From: Sphingobium sp. Ant17
GTDB lineage: Bacteria; Pseudomonadota; Alphaproteobacteria; Sphingomonadales; Sphingomonadaceae
Direction of reading: 5' to 3'
Length of the DNA: 35,110 nucleotides
NCBI RefSeq assembly: GCF_000588875.1
Contig: NZ_JEMV01000046.1
Location: 1 to 35,110, forward strand
Shown: positions 9,716 through 18,342 of the stretch, in pieces
Position numbering within the stretch: position 1 is the stretch's first letter
How the letters are laid out: each line of letters opens with the position of its first letter
The notes under the pieces: model-generated
What the model was told of the DNA's origin: nothing
Seen by the model: only the letters and a program-made list of their open reading frames with translations
Database searches by the model: none
Made by a program: the position numbers and the translations under genes

Positions 9716-9716
9716 G
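9683..9716 (+). repeat. att-like repeat copy 1 (intact tRNA 3' end)
   Basis: These 34 bases of tRNA-Thr, from GGGTCACAGG through GCGGCACCAG, match 10507-10540 at 29 positions, exactly 824 bases away. The last 13 bases (TAAGCGGCACCAG) are identical. This is the geometry left by a site-specific integrase that uses a tRNA 3' end. Confidence 0.7.
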
Positions 9717-9836
9717 CCCTTCGGTAGGGAAGTTCCAGAAAACACAGCGAAAATGCCTTCCGGCTTGGGGTCGGGGGATCGCCTTGTTTATGGGCCGTTG
9801 AGCTCGATTCCGATGCGTCCCAAGCATGTCGCGGGA

Positions 9837-10199
9837 TCAGTCGTTGAAATAATGGTCGTAGCTGGACACGCGTCTGCGGTTTCGGGTGAGGTAGGCCCAT
9901 AGCGAGAGCAGAGCGCCCATGGCCGGTAGCGCCGTCAACAGGGGGTTGAAGGCACCGGACTCGTTCATTGCCATGATGGCTGCCAGTGCAGCAGCAACGG
10001 TATAGGCCATGCAAGCGCCGACCACGCGCCGTCTTGCGCGCCGATCGGATGCCGCCAATGGCGTGATGGCCGCCAACGGCAGGATCCCAATGGCAAGGAC
10101 GATCATGGCGAGCGCGGAAATGTCGCTTTTATACAGTTGAAATATGCCGGCACACGATAGGAGAATGACGGCGCAGCAGCAGAGACGAAGGCGACCCAT
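9837..10199 (-). CDS. Small four-helix membrane protein, unknown function
   Basis: 120 residues from ATG at 10199, with AAAGGTC as ribosome site. Four hydrophobic segments are visible: LCCCAVILLSCAGIFQL, ISALAMIVLAIGILPLAAIT, ACMAYTVAAALAAIMAM and LLTALPAMGALLSLWAYL. Basic loops (SDRRARRRVV, LTRNRRRVSS) fit the positive-inside rule with both ends likely cytoplasmic. I do not recognise the family. It sits alone between tRNA-Thr and the decayed tRNA copy, so it is probably cargo of the former integrated element. A 10-codon reading frame with a good ribosome site ends directly before its start. Confidence 0.6.
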   Translation of the reverse strand: MGRLRLCCCAVILLSCAGIFQLYKSDISALAMIVLAIGILPLAAITPLAASDRRARRRVVGACMAYTVAAALAAIMAMNESGAFNPLLTALPAMGALLSLWAYLTRNRRRVSSYDHYFND

Positions 10200-10232
10200 C
10201 TAATTGACCTTTACTGTGAGCGTGTTCTGCAT
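10200..10232 (-). CDS. 10-residue leader reading frame
   Basis: ATG at 10232 encodes MQNTLTVKVN and stops at TAG, which directly abuts the ATG of the small membrane protein (TAGATG). GAGGAA lies 5 bases ahead, a stronger ribosome site than that of the following gene. It could be a leader peptide that couples translation, or chance. Length alone gives no function. Confidence 0.3.
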   Translation of the reverse strand: MQNTLTVKVN

Positions 10233-10710
10233 ATCGATTCCTCACTTTGCCAGATGCGCTGGGTTAGCGAAAACGACTGCGGTTCCGCATAGTTTCGCTG
10301 CGGTGCGTTGGCCGGTCTCCTAAGCTCCGGTGTCGACACCTACCTGCGTTGCAGGTCGTATTTATGATCGCATCCTACCAAAGTGCCTCGAAAAGGAAAC
10401 CGCCCAAGTCGGCCCTTCTGCATGGGTGGCTCTGGCGTGGGAACGCGGCAAAAAGACCTTTCAATCTGCCTTAAAATCGTTAGAAGCCCCACTGCCTATG
10501 AGAATAGGGTTACAGGTGCGAGGCCGATAAGCGGCACCAGTCCTTTGGCCTTGATGGCCAGCTTATCCCTTATGGAAGCGCGTAAACATCTGTCCCGCGT
10601 GGGTTTCATCGGGTAGGCCCATGGGCTTAGGGTTGCAGGCCAGGGGCGCCTGCTGGATTTCTACCAGACGGCTTGCCGCATCGCGACATTAACAGGATTA
10701 AGACGAGTTT
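10233..10710. other. 478-base gap with element scar, no gene seen
   Basis: This stretch holds the decayed tRNA-Thr 3' fragment at 10507-10540 and otherwise no convincing gene. Short plus-strand frames across 10330-10616 lack ribosome sites, read through the tRNA fragment and have no recognisable protein character. The promoter for DUF6481 is probably in the last 100 bases, where AGGATTAAGACGAG precedes the start. Confidence 0.5.
10507..10540 (+). repeat. att-like repeat copy 2 (decayed tRNA-Thr 3' half)
   Basis: A second copy of the tRNA-Thr 3' end, GGGTTACAGG through GCGGCACCAG, with five substitutions. The T arm is broken (CCTGT has become CCGAT), so it is not a functional tRNA. Similarity continues weakly for about 8 bases beyond (CCTTTGG versus CCTTCGG). 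It marks the far end of the 0.8 kb scar. Confidence 0.7.
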
Positions 10711-11034
10711 ATGCGAGGATATAGAGAACCCGGCTTTCAGGACAGGGTTGCCGCGGCCAAGGACGCCAAGACCAAGGCGCTGGAAAAGTTGAAGGCCAAG
10801 CCGCCCGTCGATGAAGCCGAGCAGGCCGAAAAGCTGGCGAATCGTCTGGCCAAGGAAGCCGCTGCACGGGAACGTCGCGAAGCCACCCTGCAAGCCAGGG
10901 AAGATACCGAGGCAGCCCGTAAAGCGGAAATCGAGCAGGCGGCTGAGGCTGCACTTCCGCCACCCGTCGCCAGCGAAGCCGAACGCAAGGCGGCGCGTGA
11001 CGCCCGCTATGCGGCGCGCAAGGCCCGGAAATAA
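10711..11034 (+). CDS. DUF6481 family coiled, highly charged protein
   Basis: 107 residues from ATG at 10711. The N-terminus MRGYREPGFQDRVAAAKDAK and the core KLKAKPPVDEAEQAEKLANR are the family signature. The rest is a long Ala/Glu/Lys/Arg helix ending AARDARYAARKARK, with a lysine/arginine-rich tail suited to nucleic-acid or ribosome contact. The function is unknown. Such proteins are common in alphaproteobacteria. It stands alone between the tRNA scar and the methyltransferase-like gene, with no signal peptide or membrane segment. Confidence 0.85.
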   Translation: MRGYREPGFQDRVAAAKDAKTKALEKLKAKPPVDEAEQAEKLANRLAKEAAARERREATLQAREDTEAARKAEIEQAAEAALPPPVASEAERKAARDARYAARKARK

Positions 11035-11131
11035 GAGGGTTATGCAGGACGGTTGGTTCGGGCATGGCTAGTGCCCGACGCAGCGTCCTGGGTCGCCAGT
11101 GCGCGCATTTGAAGGATGATTTCTGGACCAG

Positions 11132-11890
11132 TTGCTTAGTGCCCATGGGCAGATAAATCGCGCCGACCCTGTCCTGCCATTATGTGCCGACGCCTATTCA
11201 GCGGACCTGTCAGATACCATCGAAGTCGTCGATATTGCGGACATTCCCGGCGGCGGACAATTGCGCCTGCTGAAAAGCGGGTCCGATTTTTCGATTCAGT
11301 TCGGGTCGGAAGAGTTGATGGGCAGTTGCGACCATGTGTCGGAAGAGGCGCTGGCGACCCTGACCTGCGAGCGGCTGGCCGACCGGGATGGGCAGGTGCT
11401 GATCGGTGGTCTGGGCATGGGCTTTACGCTGGGTGCGGCGCTGGACGCGTGGTCGCCGCGCGCGTCCATTTTGGTGGCGGAACTGGTGCCCAAGATCGTG
11501 GAGTGGGCCAAGGGGCCGTTGGCGCATGTCTTTGCCGATCGCCTTTCCGACCCGCGGGTCGCTATCGACGTCGCCGATGTGCATGATGTGATCGCGGCGG
11601 CGAGCGATCGGTTCGACGCGATCCTGCTGGATGTGGATAATGGCCCCGATGGTTTGATCCAGGCCGAAAATGAGCGGCTTTATTGCAATTGGGGTTTGCG
11701 CTCTGCCTATGGTGCGCTGCGGTCCCGGGGTGTGCTGGCGATCTGGTCGGCCTATCCAGCGGTAGGCTTTGACCGCAGGCTCGAACGGGCCGGCTTCGAT
11801 GTCGAGGCGGTAAGGGTGCCTGCCTTTGCGGGTAGCACGGACGATTTCCACCATATCTGGTTTGCGACGAAAGCGGCTTCGACGCTATAA
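11132..11890 (+). CDS. Spermidine-synthase-like SAM-fold protein
   Basis: About 252 residues with the Rossmann fold of spermidine synthase-like proteins. Motif I is VLIGGLGMGFTLGAAL (about residues 90-105), followed by VAELVPKIVEWAKGP, DPRVAIDVADV and the acidic DAILLDVDNGPDGL. The region before the fold (VVDIADIPGGGQLRLLKSG..FSIQFG) is the small beta domain. Family members bind SAM or decarboxylated SAM; the actual substrate cannot be told and polyamine synthesis is not established. The start is uncertain: an in-frame stop at 11117-11119 leaves TTG at 11132 or CTG at 11123, and the ribosome site (AAGGA at 11112) is distant. ligA follows after 75 bases. Confidence 0.75.
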   Translation: MLSAHGQINRADPVLPLCADAYSADLSDTIEVVDIADIPGGGQLRLLKSGSDFSIQFGSEELMGSCDHVSEEALATLTCERLADRDGQVLIGGLGMGFTLGAALDAWSPRASILVAELVPKIVEWAKGPLAHVFADRLSDPRVAIDVADVHDVIAAASDRFDAILLDVDNGPDGLIQAENERLYCNWGLRSAYGALRSRGVLAIWSAYPAVGFDRRLERAGFDVEAVRVPAFAGSTDDFHHIWFATKAASTL

Positions 11891-11947
11891 AATGGCGCAG
11901 CCACGGCAGGTGGTTTTTGGGGCAAAGCGGATGTCGGAGCGCGATAA

Positions 11948-14092
<2,145 letters not shown>

Positions 14093-14101
14093 CCCGCTCG
14101 C

Positions 14102-14158
14102 TTCGAGCGCAGTCGAGAAGCGCGCAAGCGGCGTTAAGGTTTCTCGACTTCGCTCGAA
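14102..14158. repeat. Intergenic inverted repeat between ligA and cysH
   Basis: TTCGAGCGCAGTCGAGAA (14102-14119) and TTCTCGACTTCGCTCGAA (14141-14158) are inverted copies with one mismatch, separated by 21 bases. The element belongs to a widespread sphingomonad class of TTCGAGCGAAGTCGAGAA palindromes. Placed between convergent genes it can act as a bidirectional transcription stop, although it has no U-tract. Confidence 0.75.
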
Positions 14159-14175
14159 ACGAACGGATGATGGGT

Positions 14176-14961
14176 TCAGAATACCGGCATGTTCGCCGGG
14201 TCTTCCGGGTCGATCACGGGGAGGGGTGTCACGGGCGAATGGATGCCGCATTCGACCTTGTCCCAGCCGCGCCAGCGGCCCGCGCGCGGGTCTTCGCCGG
14301 GCAGCACTTTGGACGTGCAGGGTTCGCAGCCGATCGAGAGATAGCCTTGCGCCTCCAGCGGGTGGCGGGGCAGGGCGTGTTCGGCGAAATAGGCCTCCAG
14401 ATCATCCTTGGTCCAGTCGCCCAACGGGTTGATCTTGAGCCGCCCATCCTCGACCTCGAAGCGGGGCAGGTTCTGGCGGGTGACCGACTGGAACGCCTTG
14501 CGCCCGGAAATCCAGGCATCGAGGCCATCCTTGGCGCGCTTCAATGGCTCGACCTTGCGGATTTCGCAGCAGCCGTCGGGATCATAGGACCAGCGCAGGC
14601 CAGTCTCGTCCTTCTTGGCGATCACTTCGGCGATCGGCGTGACGGTGCGGCTGTCGGTGAAGCCGAAGGCGTCCATCAGCGTGTCGCGATAGGTAAGCGT
14701 TTCGGCGAACATCTTGAGCGTGTCGACGAAGATCACCGGCACGGTCGGGTCCGCCTGCGCCACCAGATGCAGCAGCACGGCGCTTTCGGTGCCGAAGGAC
14801 GAGACGACCGCGACATTCCCGGCCAGCCCTTCGGCAAAGACGGTCTTGAGCATGTCCAGCGTGCCCACACCCTCGAACCGCGCGTTGAGAGCGTCCGCGT
14901 CCGCCTGAACGAAGGCGGGGCGGGTGTCGATGATGTCGAGGGTGCGGGCGGCTTTAGCCAT
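14176..14961 (-). CDS. cysH: Phosphoadenylyl/adenylyl-sulfate reductase
   Basis: 261 residues. The enzyme reduces activated sulfate (APS or PAPS) to sulfite with thioredoxin or glutathione as donor. The nucleotide-binding loop is SSFGTES (54-60). Two cysteine pairs, CC at 131-132 and CEPC at 212-215, are the [4Fe-4S] ligands of the APS-using type, and the catalytic Cys238 is in ECGIH. The cluster cysteines suggest APS as the main substrate. The start overlaps the end of DUF934 by 8 bases, so the two are translationally coupled. It is the last gene of the cobA-DUF2849-cysI-DUF934 operon. Confidence 0.96.
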   Translation of the reverse strand: MAKAARTLDIIDTRPAFVQADADALNARFEGVGTLDMLKTVFAEGLAGNVAVVSSFGTESAVLLHLVAQADPTVPVIFVDTLKMFAETLTYRDTLMDAFGFTDSRTVTPIAEVIAKKDETGLRWSYDPDGCCEIRKVEPLKRAKDGLDAWISGRKAFQSVTRQNLPRFEVEDGRLKINPLGDWTKDDLEAYFAEHALPRHPLEAQGYLSIGCEPCTSKVLPGEDPRAGRWRGWDKVECGIHSPVTPLPVIDPEDPANMPVF

Positions 14962-15394
14962 TCAATGTCTCCGGGTGCCGCTTGGCCCAAATGGGCGCGC
15001 GGCCATCGATCGTCTTTTGATAGACTTGCGGGTAGCGGGTGAGCGCGCGGTCGACGGCGGCATCGTCAAGCGCCTTGGCCGGGTGGAAGCTGTCAAAGCC
15101 GCAGCGGCGCATCGCGACGATCTGGTCCACCAACACGTCGCCCACGGCGCGCAATTCGCCCAAATAGCCCGCTTCGCGCAGGATGCGCGCCGCCGAATAG
15201 CCGCGCCCGTCGCCAAAGCCGGGGAAATTCACTTCCACCAGCGAGATGCGGTCGAGGTGCGGCAGCAATTCGCGCGCATCCTCGCCCGGTTCGATGCGGA
15301 CGGCGGTGGCGTTGGACTGGCCGGTGAAGGCTTCGACCGTCACGGCGGGTTCCTGCGTGGATTCGCCGTCGCGGAAGGAGAGAAATTCAACCAT
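14954..15394 (-). CDS. DUF934 family protein
   Basis: 146 residues from ATG at 15394 (MVEFLSFRDG). The family core is present: LLPHLDRISLVEVNFPGFGDGRGYSAARILRE (given here only as position 73-104), then GELRAVGDVLVDQ and MRRCGFDSF. DUF934 proteins are almost always encoded beside sulfite reductase in proteobacteria; their biochemical role is not established. An in-frame extension to 15529 runs through an intergenic palindrome and was rejected. It overlaps cysH by 8 bases and is separated from cysI by 146 bases holding that palindrome. Confidence 0.9.
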   Translation of the reverse strand: MVEFLSFRDGESTQEPAVTVEAFTGQSNATAVRIEPGEDARELLPHLDRISLVEVNFPGFGDGRGYSAARILREAGYLGELRAVGDVLVDQIVAMRRCGFDSFHPAKALDDAAVDRALTRYPQVYQKTIDGRAPIWAKRHPETLNG

Positions 15395-15424
15395 GCCACA
15401 CACTCCCCGCTGATTGTTCCTCTC

Positions 15425-15513
15425 CGTCATCCCCGCGCAGGCGGGGATCCATCTCCCAACCTTGTGCCCATGGAGAGCGTGGGAGATGGGTTCCCGCCTT
15501 CGCGGGAATGACG
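15425..15513. repeat. Long palindromic element inside the cys operon
   Basis: Arms CGTCATCCCCGCGCAGGCGG (from 15425) and its near-complement ending CCTTCGCGGGAATGACG (at 15513) enclose inner arms ATCCATCTCCCA and TGGGAGATGG. The whole forms a stem of about 36 bases per arm with a loop of about 17. It is the GTCATTCCCGCGAAGGCGGG repeat dispersed in many alphaproteobacterial genomes. In transcript form it would be a strong hairpin between cysI and DUF934, able to stabilise or attenuate mRNA. Confidence 0.85.
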
Positions 15514-15540
15514 TGCATTTGTACGCCAAGGTCCGGTGCC

Positions 15541-17172
15541 TTACCCATAAATCGCCTCCTTGAAGGGCGTCATGCCGATGCGGCGATAGGTGTCGAGGAA
15601 GCGTTCGCCATCGGTGCGTTCCGCCAGATAAATGTCGGTGACCTTCTCGATCGCATCGACCACGCCATCTTCGGAGAAGCCGGGGCCAGTGATCTGGCCG
15701 AGCGAGGCATCCTCCGCACCGGAGCCGCCGAGCAGCAACTGGAAATTCTCGACGCCGCGCCGGTCGACGCCCAAAATGCCGATATGCCCGGCATGATGAT
15801 GACCGCAGGCGTTGATGCAGCCCGAAATTTTGAGCTTCAACTCGCCCAAGTCCGCCTGCCGCTCCGCATCAGCGAAGCGGGCCGCGATCTTCTGTGCCAG
15901 GGGGATGGAGCGGGCGTTGGCGAGCGCGCAATAATCGAGGCCTGGGCAGGCGATGATGTCGGTGATGAGGTCGAGATTGGCTTCGGCCAGACCCGCCGCC
16001 GCCAGCTTTTGCCAGATGGCGTAAAGGTCCGCCTTCTTCACATGCGGCAGGACAAGGTTCTGTGCGTGGGTGACGCGCAGTTCGTCGAAGGAATAGGTTT
16101 CGGCCAGGTCGGCGGCGAGCGCGATTTGCTCGGCCGATGCGTCGCCGGGAATGCCGTCGATCGGTTTCAGGCTGATGTTGACGATCGCATAGCCGGGCAC
16201 CTTATGCGCCGCGACCTGCCGGTCGACCCAGAGCGCGAAGGCGGGGTTGCTGCGGTCGATCGTGTCGGACAGGCCGGCCTCATAAGCGGGTGGGGCGAAG
16301 AAGGCGCGGATGCGGGCCAGTTCCTCGACCGGCGGGTTGAGGCCAAGCGTCCGCATATGGGCGAACTCTTCCTCGACCTGGCGCTTATATTCCTCGGCGC
16401 CGATCTCATGGACCAGGATCTTGATCCGGGCCTTATATTTGTTATCGCGGCGGCCGTAGCGATTATAGACGCGCAGGCAGGCTTCGAGATAGGAGATGAT
16501 CTCGTCCTCGGCCACGAAGTCGCGGATCAAGGGCGCGACCATCGGGGTGCGACCCATGCCGCCACCGGCATAGACTTCCGCGCCGACGACACCGTCACGC
16601 TCGACCAGCTTGAGGCCAATGTCGTGCAGACGCATCGCCGCGCGATCATCGTCGGACGCGATGACCGCGATCTTGAACTTGCGCGGCAGATAGGTGAATT
16701 CGGGGTGGAAGCTCGACCATTGGCGCAGCAATTCGGCCCAGGGGCGGGGGTCCGCCACTTCGTCCGCGCTGACGCCGGCATATTGGTCGGAACTGATGTT
16801 GCGGATGCAATTGCCCGATGTCTGGATGGCATGCATCTCGACCGTCGCCAGTTCGGCGAGGATGTCGGGCGTGTCGGCCAGCTTGATCCAATTGAACTGC
16901 AGGTTCTGGCGCGTGGTGAAATGGGCATAGCCCTTGTCATATTTCGCCGCGACCTCGCCGAGCTTGCGCATCTGCGTGCCCGACAATGTGCCATAGGGGA
17001 TGGCGACGCGCAGCATATAGGCGTGCAACTGGAGGTAGAGGCCGTTCATCAGCCGGAGCGGCTTGAACTGGTCCTCGGTCAGCGCGCCAGCAAGGCGGCG
17101 CTGCACTTGATCGCGAAATTCCTCGACGCGGGCGTCGACGATCGACTGGTCGTAGCTGTCATAACGATACAT
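15541..17172 (-). CDS. cysI: Sulfite (nitrite) reductase hemoprotein
   Basis: 543 residues. The enzyme reduces sulfite to sulfide by six electrons at a siroheme coupled to a [4Fe-4S] cluster. The cluster/siroheme cysteines are Cys409 and Cys415 (CPGLDYC) and Cys452 and Cys456 (CINAC), the usual C-x5-C and C-x3-C pair. The siroheme-contacting HFTTRQNLQFNWI (84-96) and RNISSDQYAG (124-133) are also present. The family includes nitrite reductases, but the operon with cysH, DUF934 and the siroheme methylase cobA points to assimilatory sulfite reduction. ATG at 17172 lies 3 bases after DUF2849. No flavoprotein cysJ is in view, so the donor is probably ferredoxin or another protein. Confidence 0.93.
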   Translation of the reverse strand: MYRYDSYDQSIVDARVEEFRDQVQRRLAGALTEDQFKPLRLMNGLYLQLHAYMLRVAIPYGTLSGTQMRKLGEVAAKYDKGYAHFTTRQNLQFNWIKLADTPDILAELATVEMHAIQTSGNCIRNISSDQYAGVSADEVADPRPWAELLRQWSSFHPEFTYLPRKFKIAVIASDDDRAAMRLHDIGLKLVERDGVVGAEVYAGGGMGRTPMVAPLIRDFVAEDEIISYLEACLRVYNRYGRRDNKYKARIKILVHEIGAEEYKRQVEEEFAHMRTLGLNPPVEELARIRAFFAPPAYEAGLSDTIDRSNPAFALWVDRQVAAHKVPGYAIVNISLKPIDGIPGDASAEQIALAADLAETYSFDELRVTHAQNLVLPHVKKADLYAIWQKLAAAGLAEANLDLITDIIACPGLDYCALANARSIPLAQKIAARFADAERQADLGELKLKISGCINACGHHHAGHIGILGVDRRGVENFQLLLGGSGAEDASLGQITGPGFSEDGVVDAIEKVTDIYLAERTDGERFLDTYRRIGMTPFKEAIYG

Positions 17173-17175
17173 GGT

Positions 17176-17472
17176 TCAGATCACCCAGTTGCCGGCATCG
17201 GCATCGTTCGGTTTCAAGGTCAGGTCGGGGCGCACGGTCGGCCCCAGCGCGCGGATGCGGTCCTTGATATGGGCGGGGCGCACGCCGTCGTCGGTGATGG
17301 TCGCATCGATGACATAGGCGCCCACGACGCGCAGCGCCGCTTCCTCGGCGCGGGCGAGATCGTCGCCCTGCGCGCCGACATCGGCGGCATCACCCACCTG
17401 ACGCGACCAGCCATCGCCCGCCCACCAGATGACGTCGCCCGACGCCAGATCATTACCCGTCAAAATCTTCAC
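17176..17472 (-). CDS. DUF2849 domain protein
   Basis: 98 residues: MKILTGNDLASGDVIWW at the start, the helix AEEAALRVVGAYVID, and a C-terminal HIKDRIRALGPTVRPDL. DUF2849 proteins are small, soluble and found between siroheme methylase and sulfite reductase in alphaproteobacteria; the function is unknown. Its ATG overlaps the cobA stop by 4 bases (ATGA) and its stop is 3 bases from cysI, so it is tightly coupled to both. Confidence 0.9.
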   Translation of the reverse strand: MKILTGNDLASGDVIWWAGDGWSRQVGDAADVGAQGDDLARAEEAALRVVGAYVIDATITDDGVRPAHIKDRIRALGPTVRPDLTLKPNDADAGNWVI

Positions 17473-18266
17473 GAACGCATCTCCGCCCCATATTCCTGTC
17501 TGTGTGCCCAGCCGACCAGCACGTCGCGCGCCAGCGCATGGCTCGCCACCTCGCCGACCACGATCAACGCCGGGCTGATCACGGCTTCGCGCTCCACCAT
17601 GTCGCCAAGATCGGCGAGCAGGGTGCGCAATGTGCGCATGTCGGCGCGGGTGCCGTTTTCCAGCACCGCGACCGGGAGGCCCGGCGATACGCCATCGGCG
17701 ATCAGCTTGTCGGCGATCTGCGCGGCGGTCGCCACGCCCATATAGATGACGAGCGTACGGCCCTTGCCCGCGAGGCCCGACCAGTCCTGATCAGTCAATC
17801 CCTTGCACTGGCCGGCGACGAAGGTGACGGCGCTAGACGCATCGCGGTGGGTCAGCGGCAATTGCGCCTGCGCGGCGCTGCCGATCGCGGCGCTGATGCC
17901 GGGCACGACTTCGACCGGCACGCCCGCCGCGCGGCAGGCATCGACTTCCTCGCCACCACGGCCGAAGATGAAGGGATCGCCGCCTTTTAAGCGCACCACC
18001 GCTTCACCCGCGAGCGCGCAGCGGACCAGCAGCGCGTTGATCGCGTCCTGCGGCATCGAATGGCGGCTGCGCTGCTTGGCAACGGAGATGAGTTCGGCGT
18101 CGGGGGAAGCGAGCGCGAGAATAGCGTCCGACACCAGCCCGTCATGCACGATCAGCCGCGCGTCGCGGATCAGGCGCGCGGCCTTGATCGTGAGCAGTTC
18201 CGGGTCGCCCGGACCCGCGCCCACCAGGTGGACGGTAGCAGGTAGCGTGTCAGCCATGCTTGTCAT
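17469..18266 (-). CDS. cobA: Uroporphyrinogen-III C-methyltransferase (siroheme synthesis)
   Basis: 265 residues. It methylates uroporphyrinogen III at C2 and C7 using SAM to give precorrin-2, the siroheme precursor. The SUMT motifs are visible: HLVGAGPGDPELLTIKA near the N-terminus, RLKGGDPFIFGRGGEE, VPVEVVPGISAA, PLTHRDASSAVTFVAG, and YMGVATAAQIADKLI. It lacks the CysG dehydrogenase/chelatase domain, so oxidation and iron insertion need another protein. It is first in the sulfate-reduction operon and so provides the cofactor for CysI. ATG at 18266 or 18257 could be used; neither has a clear ribosome site. Confidence 0.93.
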   Translation of the reverse strand: MTSMADTLPATVHLVGAGPGDPELLTIKAARLIRDARLIVHDGLVSDAILALASPDAELISVAKQRSRHSMPQDAINALLVRCALAGEAVVRLKGGDPFIFGRGGEEVDACRAAGVPVEVVPGISAAIGSAAQAQLPLTHRDASSAVTFVAGQCKGLTDQDWSGLAGKGRTLVIYMGVATAAQIADKLIADGVSPGLPVAVLENGTRADMRTLRTLLADLGDMVEREAVISPALIVVGEVASHALARDVLVGWAHRQEYGAEMRS

Positions 18267-18342
18267 GTGGCCAAAGCGCGGGGCGAGTTCAATTCAGAAT
18301 GCTTATGGGCGGGGGTAGGAAATGTTTTGGCGGGGGGCGCGC

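Noticed and set aside
10507..10540. A second tRNA-Thr gene.
   Set aside because: Only the 3' half is present and the T arm is disrupted.
10330..10616. Two short plus-strand frames downstream of tRNA-Thr.
   Set aside because: No ribosome site, no hydrophobic or domain pattern, and they read through the decayed tRNA fragment.
15508..17745. A 745-codon plus-strand frame opposite cysI, DUF2849 and cobA.
   Set aside because: It spans three well-supported genes on the other strand and the palindromic repeat; its composition is that of an antisense artefact.
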